This document shows positions 34,032-42,092 of a stretch of DNA of 64,000 bases, piece by piece. Within the stretch, counting starts at the first letter, position 1. Each line of letters opens with the position of its first letter. The notes below the pieces were generated by a model. It had not been told where the DNA came from. It saw only the letters and a list, made by a program, of their open reading frames with translations, and ran no database searches. This stretch comes from Planctomycetaceae bacterium (lineage in GTDB: Bacteria > Planctomycetota > UBA1135 > GCA-002686595), in NCBI GenBank assembly GCA_011525785.1, contig WYBT01000045.1, positions 1 through 64,000 of the forward strand. Direction: 5' to 3'. Made by a program: the position numbers and the translations under genes.

Positions 34032-35102
34032 CTAGCGCACGGGCCGCCGCGCCAGATACGCGTCGCGCTCGGGGCTGGGCGGCAGGGTGCGGGCGAAGGC
34101 GCGCGCGTCGGACTCGAAGCCGGCGCCGTGCAACAGGTGCAGGATCGACTCCGATCGCGCCGGCTCGGGCGCGGCGTCGCGGCGCGCGAGCTCGGCGATC
34201 AGCTCGTCGTCGCGCACGACCTCGAAATCGCGCCGGCCCAGCGGCGTGTGCAGGCCGTCGACCTCGGCCCAGCCTTCCCAGGTGTAGTGCCCCGGCGCGA
34301 GCTCGAGTGCGTCGGCGTCGACCGCGTGGAGGTGCGCCACATCGCCCTCGATGGCCAGGATCGGCTCGCCCTTGGAGAACACGGCCCCGTCGTGGCGCTC
34401 GAGTTCGGCGCGGTAGCGCTGGGCGCGCTCGCGCGGCGCGAGCTCGAACTCCAGGCGGGAGAACAAGCCGCGCGGACCGGCCAGCAAGCGCCCGCGCGGG
34501 TGCCAGAGCGCTCCGCCCGCGTCGCCGCGCACCAGCGGCGCGGACGGGAAGCGGATGCGCTCGGCGCCGATGTCGCGGGCGCGCGAAGGCTGCTCGCCGC
34601 CGCCCCACAGGAACACCGCGAGCAGCGCAGCGGCGGCGGCCAGCGGGACCCAGATGCGCCAGCGGCGCGCGCGCTCCGAGGCGCTGCGCAGCAGGTCGGC
34701 GTTGCTCCACAGGAGCGGGCTGGGCGGGCGGGCGCTCAACGTTTCGACCAGCGCCGCGCACTCCGCGCAGGCGGCCACGTGCGCGCGCAGGCCCACGCGC
34801 TCGAGTTCGGACAGCCGGCGCGCGCCCGGGCCGCGGCCGAGGTCGTAGAGCTCTTCGGGCGTCGGGCACAGCGCCACCGGCGAGGCCGTCGCGCTCAGTC
34901 CCAGGCCGCTTTGCAGGAACGCGTCGGTGCGCTGGACCAGGCGCCACTTCGGGCCGCACTGCGGGCACGAAGCGGCGTGCTGAGTGAGCTCGCGCTGGCT
35001 GGCGGCGTCGAGGCTGTCCCAGTCCGGAAGCCAAAGGGCTAAATCCGGCCTGCCGCAGCCTCCCACGGGCGCTGCATCAGGTCGTCGTTCCCGGTCGGTC
35101 AT
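34032..35102 (-). CDS. Membrane anti-sigma factor with two zinc-finger motifs (module B)
   Basis: This is a 356-residue protein from the ATG at 35102. Two H-x3-C-x2-C motifs typical of zinc-binding anti-sigma domains are present: His42/Cys46/Cys49 (QHAASCPQC) and His108/Cys112/Cys115 (HVAACAEC). One transmembrane helix lies at about residues 150-166 (WVPLAAAAALLAVFLW). The exported part (about 170-356) is beta-rich with a GHYTWEGWAEV segment. It lies between the ECF sigma gene (80 bases upstream) and the CHAT lipoprotein (13 bases downstream). It should hold the sigma factor inactive until an extracytoplasmic signal arrives. Confidence 0.85.
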   Translation of the reverse strand: MTDRERRPDAAPVGGCGRPDLALWLPDWDSLDAASQRELTQHAASCPQCGPKWRLVQRTDAFLQSGLGLSATASPVALCPTPEELYDLGRGPGARRLSELERVGLRAHVAACAECAALVETLSARPPSPLLWSNADLLRSASERARRWRIWVPLAAAAALLAVFLWGGGEQPSRARDIGAERIRFPSAPLVRGDAGGALWHPRGRLLAGPRGLFSRLEFELAPRERAQRYRAELERHDGAVFSKGEPILAIEGDVAHLHAVDADALELAPGHYTWEGWAEVDGLHTPLGRRDFEVVRDDELIAELARRDAAPEPARSESILHLLHGAGFESDARAFARTLPPSPERDAYLARRPVR

Positions 35103-35182
35103 CGTCGTAGGCGAGTATCCGCAGGCACAGCCGCCGGCGGGGGAAGTTTTTGTGCTTGCATGGCGGAAGCGCGCGCTCGGCG

Positions 35183-35761
35183 TCAGTCCACGAGCTCTTC
35201 CCGCCGCGCCAGGGCGAGCACGGCGCGCCGCAGGAGCGATGAGGCGCGCTTGAGCCGGTACTTGGCCTGTTCGAGCGTGATCTCCAAGCGCGCGGCGATG
35301 TCGGGCACGGTCACGTTCTCGACGAAGCGCAGCTCGAGCAGCGCGCGCTCTTCGCTCGCCAGTTCGCGCAGCGCCAGGCGCACCTTGGCGGCGATTTCGT
35401 TGTCCTGGGCCTGGTCGCTGGGGGCGGCCGAGGGGTCGACGGTGTCGGGCAGGTCGTCGCCGACGGGCGCGAGCTTGACGCGCCGGCGCGCGTTCGCCTG
35501 CCGCTTGAGGTCGACGCAGCGGCACCACGCCACGCGGTACAGCCAGGTGCCGAAGGACCCGCGCTCGGGGTCGAACACGCCTTCGCGCAGGCGTTCGAGG
35601 GCGTACCAGGCGAGTTCCTGCTGCAGGTCCTCGCGCGTGAACGAGTCCGACTCGAACTGTCCGATGGCGTGTTGGAAGAGCGAGCGATAGCGGTCGAGGT
35701 AGATCCTCACCGCATCCTCGCGCTGCTCCAGCAGCCCGCGAACGAGTTCGCTGTCTTCCAA
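35183..35761 (-). CDS. ECF-family RNA polymerase sigma factor (module B)
   Basis: This is a protein of about 192 residues. Region 2 contains FTREDLQQELAWYALERLRE and GSFGTWLYRVAWCRCVDLKR. Region 4 contains ERALLELRFVENVTVPDIAA and ITLEQAKYRLKRASSLLRRA. No ATG lies at a sensible place; the TTG at 35759-35761, giving (M)EDSELVRGLLEQRED and preceded by a purine-rich AGGCAAGAGGGCGGG, is the best start, but a more upstream start is possible. It heads the module with the zinc-finger anti-sigma factor and CHAT lipoprotein. Its sequence differs from the module A sigma factor, so the two modules are probably independent regulons. Confidence 0.85.
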   Translation of the reverse strand: MEDSELVRGLLEQREDAVRIYLDRYRSLFQHAIGQFESDSFTREDLQQELAWYALERLREGVFDPERGSFGTWLYRVAWCRCVDLKRQANARRRVKLAPVGDDLPDTVDPSAAPSDQAQDNEIAAKVRLALRELASEERALLELRFVENVTVPDIAARLEITLEQAKYRLKRASSLLRRAVLALARREELVD

Positions 35762-35910
35762 GGCCCGCCCTCTTGCCTCCGCACCCGCCGCAGGGATTGG
35801 CTCGCGCTCCCGCGGCCGGCCACCGTTCGAACAATCGCACCGGCCGACGCTGTGAACGGAATATGCCTTCGCGAGCGCTGTTGCAAGGTTGCAGTCAGCG
35901 CGGCGCGCTC

Positions 35911-38172
35911 TCACTTCTTGTGCGGGTAGCGCGCCGGGTCGACGCGCAGCGGTCCCTCGAGCGCCAGCGCGCCCATCGCGGTGGTGTAGACGCGTCCGCC
36001 GCTGTAGCCCCACGGATCGACCGTCGGGTCCCACGAGCCCTTGGCGCCGCCGGCTCGTTCCTGGCCCGCGAGCAACGCGACGCGCAGCGCTCGCATCCAC
36101 GGGCCGGTTTCGACAGCGCCCGCGAGGGCCTGCATCGCCTGCGCGCCGAAGGCCCAGTAGTAGAAGTCGACGCTCAACTTGCCCGTTTCCCAGCGCGGCA
36201 GCTTGGCGAGGAGCAGCGCTGAGCCCTTGGCGATCAGCGGCTCCGATTTGGGGAGTTCTCCGCCGGCCAGGCGCGCGGCCAGCGCCAGTGCGGTGAGCGG
36301 CTCGTTCGCATCACTGGGGAAGTGGTCGTTGATGCGCGTCACCCGCGAGCTGGACGAGCCGATGCTGTCGTAGCCCGTTCGGCCGGTCGCGGGGTCGGTC
36401 AGCTCGGTCAGGAACCGCAGCGCGCCAGCGAACACACTCGCCTCGACGGCGACCTCGGCGTCGCGCGCCGCGCTCAGCGCGAGCACGATGCAGGACGACA
36501 GCGAGGAGTCGAAGCGCGCTTCCATGCCCGGCACGTTGTAGGACCAGCGGCTCAGCCCGCCCGCGCTGCCGTTGCGGGACTTCAGCAAGTACTCGACGGC
36601 GACCTCGACCGCGCGTCGCAACTCAGGCGCTTCGTCGAACAGCAGGGCCTCGCTCAGCGCCCATGTGGCGACTGCCTGTTCGTACATGAACGTGGTCAAG
36701 CGCGAGTCGGTGAACCGGCCGGACTCCCGGTTCTGCTGATCGAGCAGCCAGATCGTCGCCGCGCGCACGGCATCACGATGCGCGCCGCGCGAGAGCGTCG
36801 AGCCGTCGCCGAGCAGCGCCAGGAGCGCCAGCGAGGTGACGCCCACGCGGTTGAGCGACTCTCCGTCGCCCTGGCACGCGGGCGCGCTGTGCGCGGCGCA
36901 CTTCGATGAAAACCCCGCTGGATCCCAGCTGCCGTCTGTGCCCTGGTGCGCGACGAGCCACGCGAGCGCTGCATCCAACGCCGCGGCTTCCTTCTCGCCG
37001 CCACACAGCTTGATGCGCGCCTTGGCGTCGCTCGTGCGCCGCGCGTACCACTTCGCTGCAGCGCGCGCTGATCCGTGCGGCGCCGTCGGTTCGCCGCGCA
37101 GTTGGGGGCTGGCGAGCAGCGGACAAGGGCCGCCGCTCGGCGCGCTGGCGTGCGAGGTGCAACTGGGGCGCAGCTGGAGCGACCACAGCAGCCACTGGTC
37201 CGCGCTCGTGGCGAGGAGCAGGCTCCACGCCCGCAGCAGCTCCTGCAACCGCGCGCGATCGTCCGGCAGCGCAGCCGACGGGTCGACCAGGCCGTGCCCG
37301 CGCGCGAGGGTGGCGAGTCGCTCGCACCACTGCGCCGCCGCGGCTCGCTCCGTGTCATCCTCCACGCGCAGCGTGAGGAGCGCCGCAGCGAGTTCACGCG
37401 CGCGTCGCGGGCGCTCCGCGTCGAAGCGCTTCAGCTCTTCGAGCCGCTCGGCGGAGCCGTCCGCGCTCGAGAGCCACCCCGGCGCAGCAGCGCTCGCGCT
37501 TGCCTCGCGCCGCTTGCCCGCGCTTGCCGCGAGCTGCGCCAGGCGCTCGGGATCGAGTGCGCGCGTGCGCCGGCCGGCCTCGTACTCACCCGACAGGCAC
37601 AGCTGCACGGGCGCTCCGTCGAGCCCGAACGCGATCCACTCACCCTGGCGCACACCGCTGCGGTACGAGCCCTGCGCGAGGAGCGAACCGTCGTCCCAGT
37701 AGAACGACCAGGCCCCGTGCGATTGCCCGTCGCGCAGTTGGCCCGCGCACACGACGCGCCCTTGCTCGTCGGTCTCGACCACCGGCTGGTACGCGCCGCT
37801 GTCGGCGAGGTTCTCGACGCCGTCGTCGCGCCAGAAGCTCCACTTGCCGTCCATGCGGCCCGTCACGTAGCGGCCCTTCGAAGCGGGCTTGCCGTTGGGA
37901 TGGAAGCTCTCCCACTGGCCGACTCGCAGGCCCTTGGCGTGTCGCCCGACCTCCGCGCGCGCGCCGTTCTCGTGGTAGGCGGTGTACGCGCCGTCGTCGA
38001 TCCAGCCGCCCGCGCCGTCGGAGAGCACCTCGCGCACGACGCGCGGCGAGCCGTCGGGCCAGGTTTCGGTGAGCGTTTGGGCCGCAGGCTTTTGGAGCGC
38101 CAGAGCGAGAAGCAGTGCGAGGAGCATGGGAGCTGCCAGTGGGTGGGCCGGGCGCTGCGGGAAGCGGGTCAT
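35911..38172 (-). CDS. Secreted MORN-repeat plus terpene-cyclase-fold protein
   Basis: This protein has 753 residues from the ATG at 38172; the ATG at 38127, just before the hydrophobic core, would give 738. After the signal (LLALLLALALQKPAAQ), residues about 45-200 contain MORN_2/YwqK-type repeats (YHENGARAEVG, GQWESFHPNGKPASKG, GKWSFWRDDG, GAWSFYWDDGSLLAQG, GEWIAFGLDG). Residues about 430-740 form an alpha/alpha barrel of the prenyltransferase/squalene-cyclase repeat type (ALAWLVAHQGTDGSWDP, TSLALLALLG, VEYLLKSRNG, WSYNVPG), without the D-x-D-D motif of true cyclases. It is probably a ligand- or peptide-binding exported protein. It is divergent from the flavinylation operon. Confidence 0.8.
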   Translation of the reverse strand: MTRFPQRPAHPLAAPMLLALLLALALQKPAAQTLTETWPDGSPRVVREVLSDGAGGWIDDGAYTAYHENGARAEVGRHAKGLRVGQWESFHPNGKPASKGRYVTGRMDGKWSFWRDDGVENLADSGAYQPVVETDEQGRVVCAGQLRDGQSHGAWSFYWDDGSLLAQGSYRSGVRQGEWIAFGLDGAPVQLCLSGEYEAGRRTRALDPERLAQLAASAGKRREASASAAAPGWLSSADGSAERLEELKRFDAERPRRARELAAALLTLRVEDDTERAAAAQWCERLATLARGHGLVDPSAALPDDRARLQELLRAWSLLLATSADQWLLWSLQLRPSCTSHASAPSGGPCPLLASPQLRGEPTAPHGSARAAAKWYARRTSDAKARIKLCGGEKEAAALDAALAWLVAHQGTDGSWDPAGFSSKCAAHSAPACQGDGESLNRVGVTSLALLALLGDGSTLSRGAHRDAVRAATIWLLDQQNRESGRFTDSRLTTFMYEQAVATWALSEALLFDEAPELRRAVEVAVEYLLKSRNGSAGGLSRWSYNVPGMEARFDSSLSSCIVLALSAARDAEVAVEASVFAGALRFLTELTDPATGRTGYDSIGSSSSRVTRINDHFPSDANEPLTALALAARLAGGELPKSEPLIAKGSALLLAKLPRWETGKLSVDFYYWAFGAQAMQALAGAVETGPWMRALRVALLAGQERAGGAKGSWDPTVDPWGYSGGRVYTTAMGALALEGPLRVDPARYPHKK

Positions 38173-38293
38173 CCGCGACGCGGACGCGAGGTGTGCGACG
38201 CCGCAGCAAAGTGCCCCGGCCAGGCCGCCGGCGCCACGCTCTTCCCACAGCTTCGTATTGACCTCCGCGCCGACGCTTCTATCCTTGGCGCAA

Positions 38294-39406
38294 ATGAGAC
38301 TCAGTCGCAATAGCGCGCGTCGGGCGGCGCTCCGGGCGGGTGCGCTGGCAGCGTTGTGCGGCGGAGCGCTGGCCGCCGGGGCCTGGGGCGAGCGCGTAGA
38401 CCGGCGCGTGGGCGCGATGGGGACCGGGCTGACGCTCGAGGTCGAGGCTCGGACGCGCGCCGAAGCGCTGGCTGCGAGCGAGGCCGCCGTGCGGGCGATC
38501 GGGGCGGTCGAGGCGCGCCTCTCGACCTGGCGAGACGACAGCGAACTCGCTCGACTCAACTGCGCGCCCGTGGGCGAAATCGTCGCCGTGAGCCCTGCGC
38601 TGCGCGCCGACCTCGAGCTGTGCGACCGCTGGTGGCGGGCCACAGCCGGCGCATTCGATCCGAACGTCGGCGCGCTGGTCGAAGCGTGGGACCTGCGCGG
38701 CGCGGGCCGGATTCCGACGGCGGATCAGCTCGCGAGCGCGCGCGCGGCCGGCGACTTCGCGCAGGGCTTCGCACTCGAGCCAGGTGGCTGCGTGCGCCGC
38801 CGGGAGCGCGCGCGACTGGAAGAGGGCGGCTTCGGCAAGGGCGTGGGCCTCGACGCGGCGCTCGACGCGCTGCGGGCGCGCGGTGTGACGAGTGCTGTGC
38901 TCGATCTGGGCGGTCAGGTCGCGCTGCTCGGCGGCTCACGTCTGCGTTGGTCCGTCGCGCACCCGCAGCGGCGCGAGCAGGCCGTGCTGGCCTGGGACTT
39001 CGAGCGCGGCTCGATCGCCACCAGCGGCAACAGCGAGCGCGCGCGTGTCGTCGACGGTCGGCGCATCGGCCACTTGCTCGATCCGCGCAGCGGCGAGCCG
39101 GCGCCCGACCTGGGCAGTGTGAGCGTGTGGGCCGAGCGCGCGGCCGACGCGGATGTGCTCTCGACCGCGTTGTTCGTCATGGGCCCGCGCAAGGCGTGCG
39201 AGTTCGCGGCCGCGCGCGACGACTTCGCGCTCGTGTGGCTCGAGCGCACGCCCCAGGGCCTGACGGTGCACGCCAGTGAGAGTTTGCGCACCGCTCTGAG
39301 CGTGCTCGACGGGAGTGTGCAGCTCGAATTCATCCCTCCCGCGCCAGAGCGGACTCGCGACGGCGTGAGCTTGTCTGATCCCCAACGAGAACCGAGTTCC
39401 CTGTGA
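38294..39406 (+). CDS. apbE: ApbE-type FAD:protein FMN transferase
   Basis: This is a 370-residue protein that covalently attaches FMN to Thr residues of exported flavoproteins. Family motifs in order are MGTGLTLEVEA, WRDDSELARLN, TAGAFDPNVGALVEAW, the FAD/Mg site GGFGKGVGLDAALDAL, AVLDLGGQVALLGG, GSIATSGNSER, IGHLLDPRSGEPAP and ADADVLSTALFVMG. The N-terminus (ARRAALRAGALAALCGG) is an export signal and may be of Tat type. It is the first gene of four overlapping genes: its TGA overlaps the GTG of the porin-like gene. A target with a flavinylation motif is encoded two genes downstream, at 40673. Confidence 0.95.
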   Translation: MRLSRNSARRAALRAGALAALCGGALAAGAWGERVDRRVGAMGTGLTLEVEARTRAEALAASEAAVRAIGAVEARLSTWRDDSELARLNCAPVGEIVAVSPALRADLELCDRWWRATAGAFDPNVGALVEAWDLRGAGRIPTADQLASARAAGDFAQGFALEPGGCVRRRERARLEEGGFGKGVGLDAALDALRARGVTSAVLDLGGQVALLGGSRLRWSVAHPQRREQAVLAWDFERGSIATSGNSERARVVDGRRIGHLLDPRSGEPAPDLGSVSVWAERAADADVLSTALFVMGPRKACEFAAARDDFALVWLERTPQGLTVHASESLRTALSVLDGSVQLEFIPPAPERTRDGVSLSDPQREPSSL

Positions 39407-40698
39407 AGCCCGTCTTTTGCTGTTTGAGTATCGCCACCCCCTTTTGCGTGCTGACTGCTAGCGCGCAGGCTCAGTCCGCTGACCTCGAGCAGCGTCTCGC
39501 GAAGCTCGAAGCCGAGAACGCCGAGTTCCGGCGCCAAATGGGCGTGCTCGCCGACGAGCAGGAGCGCCTGGCGCTCGGCGACGTGTTCACGCCCATCGGT
39601 CCGCGCGTGTCGGGCCTCGCGCCCGCGGCGTCGAAGATCTACTCGACCGATCAGGGCCTCTCGATCGGCGGCTACGGCGAGGCGCTCTACAGCGATTTCG
39701 ATTCGTCGCGCGACGACGGTTCGCCGTCGGGCAAGGCCGACAGCGCCGACTTCCTGCGGCTGGTCACGTACTTGGGCTACAAGTTCGACTCGGTCTGGCT
39801 GTTCAACTCGGAGATCGAGTACGAGCACGCCTCCACCGGCGCGGGCGGCGAGGTCTCGGTCGAGTTCGCCTACATCGACGGCATGTTCGCGGACGCGGCG
39901 AACCTCCGCACAGGTCTGTTGCTCGTGCCGATGGGCTTCATCAACGAACTGCACGAGCCGGTGACCTTCTGGAGTGTGGGGCGGCCCAACGTCGAGCGCG
40001 TGCTGCTGCCGACGACATGGCGCGAGAACGGCATCGGCCTGTGGGGCGACGCCGGCGACTTCAGTTATCGCGCGTACCTCGTCAACGGTTTCGACGCGAC
40101 GGGCTTCAGCGCGAGCGGCGTGCGCGGCGGCCGTCAGAAAGGCGCGCAGGCGCTGGCCGAGGACTTCGCCGCCGTCGCGCGCGTCGACTGGCAGGGCGTG
40201 CAAGGCCTGGTGCTCGGAGTCGCGGGCTATGCAGGCAACTCCGGACAAGGCCAACTCGGCGCGGACGTGATGACGACGGTCTGGGAAGCGCACGTCGACT
40301 GGCGCTGGCGCGGACTTGGACTGCGTGCACTGTGGGTCGAGACGGGCATCGACGATGTCGCGCAGCTCAACAACTTCCTGGGCTTCACAGGCGCGCAGTC
40401 GATCGGCGAGGAGCAGTCGGGCGGCTATGTGGAGCTGGGCTACGACCTCGCCACGGCGGGATTGATCGGCGGCGGACAAGCGCTGACGCCGTTTGTGCGC
40501 GCGGAGACCTACGACACCCAGGCGCAGACGCCCGCGGGCTTTTCTTCGAACGCTGCGAACGACGTGGACGTGCTGACCTTCGGCGTCGCCTATCAGCCCG
40601 GCCCGCAACTGGTGTTCAAGTTCGACTACTCCAACTTCGACAACGGCGCCGGAACCGGCGTGGACCAATTCAATGTGGGCCTGGGCTTCGTGTTCTAG
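39403..40698 (+). CDS. Outer-membrane porin-like beta-barrel protein
   Basis: This is a 431-residue protein starting at the GTG at 39403 (GTGA overlap with apbE). It has a signal peptide ending ASAQAQ (about residue 24), then a short coiled coil (ADLEQRLAKLEAENAEFRRQ), then a beta-barrel with alternating strands and a C-terminal Phe (NVGLGFVF) typical of outer-membrane proteins. Segments such as SIGGYGEALYSDF, VSVEFAYIDGMF, GLLLVPMGFINELHEP and FGVAYQPGPQLVFKFDY resemble phosphate-selective porin O/P-like proteins. In this operon it probably provides an outer-membrane conduit or scaffold for the flavoprotein system. Confidence 0.85.
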   Translation: MKPVFCCLSIATPFCVLTASAQAQSADLEQRLAKLEAENAEFRRQMGVLADEQERLALGDVFTPIGPRVSGLAPAASKIYSTDQGLSIGGYGEALYSDFDSSRDDGSPSGKADSADFLRLVTYLGYKFDSVWLFNSEIEYEHASTGAGGEVSVEFAYIDGMFADAANLRTGLLLVPMGFINELHEPVTFWSVGRPNVERVLLPTTWRENGIGLWGDAGDFSYRAYLVNGFDATGFSASGVRGGRQKGAQALAEDFAAVARVDWQGVQGLVLGVAGYAGNSGQGQLGADVMTTVWEAHVDWRWRGLGLRALWVETGIDDVAQLNNFLGFTGAQSIGEEQSGGYVELGYDLATAGLIGGGQALTPFVRAETYDTQAQTPAGFSSNAANDVDVLTFGVAYQPGPQLVFKFDYSNFDNGAGTGVDQFNVGLGFVF

Positions 40699-41245
40699 TC
40701 GCGGCCGCGCGCTGCTTGCGGCGTTCGCGGCGAGCGCTCTGCTCAGCGCGAGCCCGAGTCCGCCGCCCGAGAAGGTCTTCCTCACGCTCGAGGAAGCGCT
40801 CGCGCTGTGTTTCGAGGGCTGTGAGATCGCCAAGGAGGTCGTGTACTTGACCGACGAGCAGCGCGAGGCGGCCGCCAAGCTCTCGCGCGTCGAATGCGAG
40901 GCCAAGATCGCGCGTCCGTACGTCGCGACGAAGGACGGCAAGCGCGTCGGAGTCGCCTACGTCGACGTGCACCGCGTGCGCTCGCTCAAGGAGAGTGTGC
41001 TCGTCGTCGTCGACCCCGCGGGCAAGCTCGCGCGCGTCGAGCTGCTCTCGTTCGCGGAGCCGCTCGAGTACGTGCCCAAGGCGCAGTGGTGGGGACAGTT
41101 CGTCGGCAAGCCGCTCGACGACGAGCTCTCGCTCAAACGCGGCGTGCGCGGCATCACCGGAGCGACCTTGAGCGCGCGCGCCGCCGTCGACGCAGCACGG
41201 CGCGTGCTGGCGCTGCACAAGGTGCTCGAGGACTCCAAGTCGTGA
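40673..41245 (+). CDS. Exported FMN-binding-domain flavoprotein, likely ApbE substrate
   Basis: This is a 190-residue protein. The ATG at 40673 overlaps the end of the porin gene by 26 bases and starts a signal sequence (ALLAAFAASALLSA). Residues about 80-182 are an FMN-binding domain of the NqrC/RnfG kind, ending RGVRGITGATLSARAAVDAA. This contains the ApbE flavinylation motif; Thr165 in TGAT is the expected FMN attachment site. The preceding part (ALALCFEGCEIAKEVVYLTDEQ) has two Cys (Cys46 and Cys50) in C-x3-C spacing that might bind metal or form a disulfide. It probably carries electrons outside the cytoplasm between the downstream membrane protein and an acceptor. Confidence 0.9.
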   Translation: MWAWASCSSRGRALLAAFAASALLSASPSPPPEKVFLTLEEALALCFEGCEIAKEVVYLTDEQREAAAKLSRVECEAKIARPYVATKDGKRVGVAYVDVHRVRSLKESVLVVVDPAGKLARVELLSFAEPLEYVPKAQWWGQFVGKPLDDELSLKRGVRGITGATLSARAAVDAARRVLALHKVLEDSKS

Positions 41246-41826
41246 GCCGCGGCGAGCGCGCACTGTTCCACGTCGCGAACGGGCTCGTGGCAGGCACGGG
41301 CCTGGTCTACGCCTGGATGCTGTACGCGCTCGAGCCGCAAGACGAGTACGCGCTCGTCAACCACCCGCTGCAGAGCGAGGTGCAGCACGCGCACGTGCTC
41401 GTCGCGCCGTCGCTCATCCTGCTGCTCGGCGTGCTGTGGCGCTCGCACGTCGCGCCGCAATTGCGCTCCCGCCAGCGCGCGCGCCGCACGAGCGGTATCG
41501 CGTTGCTCGCGCTCGCCGGACCGATGATCCTCTCGGGCTACGCGCTGCAAGTCTCGAGCGAACCGAGCTGGCGCGAGGCCTGGATCGCCGCGCACGTCGG
41601 CGCCAGCGCGCTGTGGATCGCCGCGCTCGGAACACACCTGCTTGCGCGGCGACGCAGCGCCGCCGCACAGATCGATGCGGCGCCGAGCGTTGCGATTCGA
41701 CGCCGCGCGCGGAGCGTCGAGCGCGCGCGCCGTGTCCTGCCGAGCGGGGCGGGCCCGGATCGCCCTGCGGTCCGCGGCGCAGATCTGGGAGTCGACTGCG
41801 AAGCGCGAGAATCTCCCGCGCGTTGA
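41242..41826 (+). CDS. Cytochrome b-like membrane protein of the flavin electron-transfer operon
   Basis: This is a 194-residue protein with a GTG start at 41242, overlapping the flavoprotein stop (GTGA). It has about four transmembrane helices within residues 1-140. His residues lie at helix positions that could bind heme: near residue 10 (LFHVANG), VNHPLQSEVQHAHVLVAP, WRSHVAPQ, WIAAHVGASALW and LGTHLLARRR. This resembles small b-type cytochromes (DUF4405 or b561-like). The C-terminal ~55 residues are Arg/Ala-rich and probably disordered. It likely passes electrons from the quinone pool to the exported flavoprotein. Confidence 0.75.
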   Translation: MSRGERALFHVANGLVAGTGLVYAWMLYALEPQDEYALVNHPLQSEVQHAHVLVAPSLILLLGVLWRSHVAPQLRSRQRARRTSGIALLALAGPMILSGYALQVSSEPSWREAWIAAHVGASALWIAALGTHLLARRRSAAAQIDAAPSVAIRRRARSVERARRVLPSGAGPDRPAVRGADLGVDCEARESPAR

Positions 41827-41994
41827 GCTCGCGCGCGGACTGCGAGTCGCGCGGCGTCTTACCGTCTCAACGGCTGGGTGCGGGGCCCCGCGCTCTGCGG
41901 CGGCGGGGAGGAATCTGCGCTCGCCCGTCGGTTTGCCGCCGATGCGCGCTCATCGCCACGCGACGATCCTTCCCTCAGAAACAAATTTTGGTAC

Positions 41995-42015
41995 TGACTC
42001 AACCCGATTGAGCCA
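41995..42015 (+). promoter_or_regulatory. Hairpin in AT-richer leader before the 42093 gene
   Basis: TGACTCAA-CCCGA-TTGAGCCA forms an 8-bp stem with one mismatch about 80 bases before the ATG at 42093. It sits directly after an unusually AT-rich patch for this genome (CAAATTTTGG near 41980), which could be the promoter. Its role is unproven. Confidence 0.3.
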
Positions 42016-42092
42016 GCGCGACATTTGCTTCGCCTGGAGCGCGTCTGTCGGCGCGCGCGTTGTCCCGGCCCCAGCCGAGCCTGGCTCACACT

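Noticed and set aside
31328..34987. 1219-codon plus-strand frame
   Set aside because: It is antisense to the CHAT lipoprotein and anti-sigma genes; the translation is Arg-rich low complexity.
25504..35761. CRISPR-linked Craspase system
   Set aside because: No CRISPR repeats or cas genes are present; only the TPR-CHAT plus sigma logic is similar.
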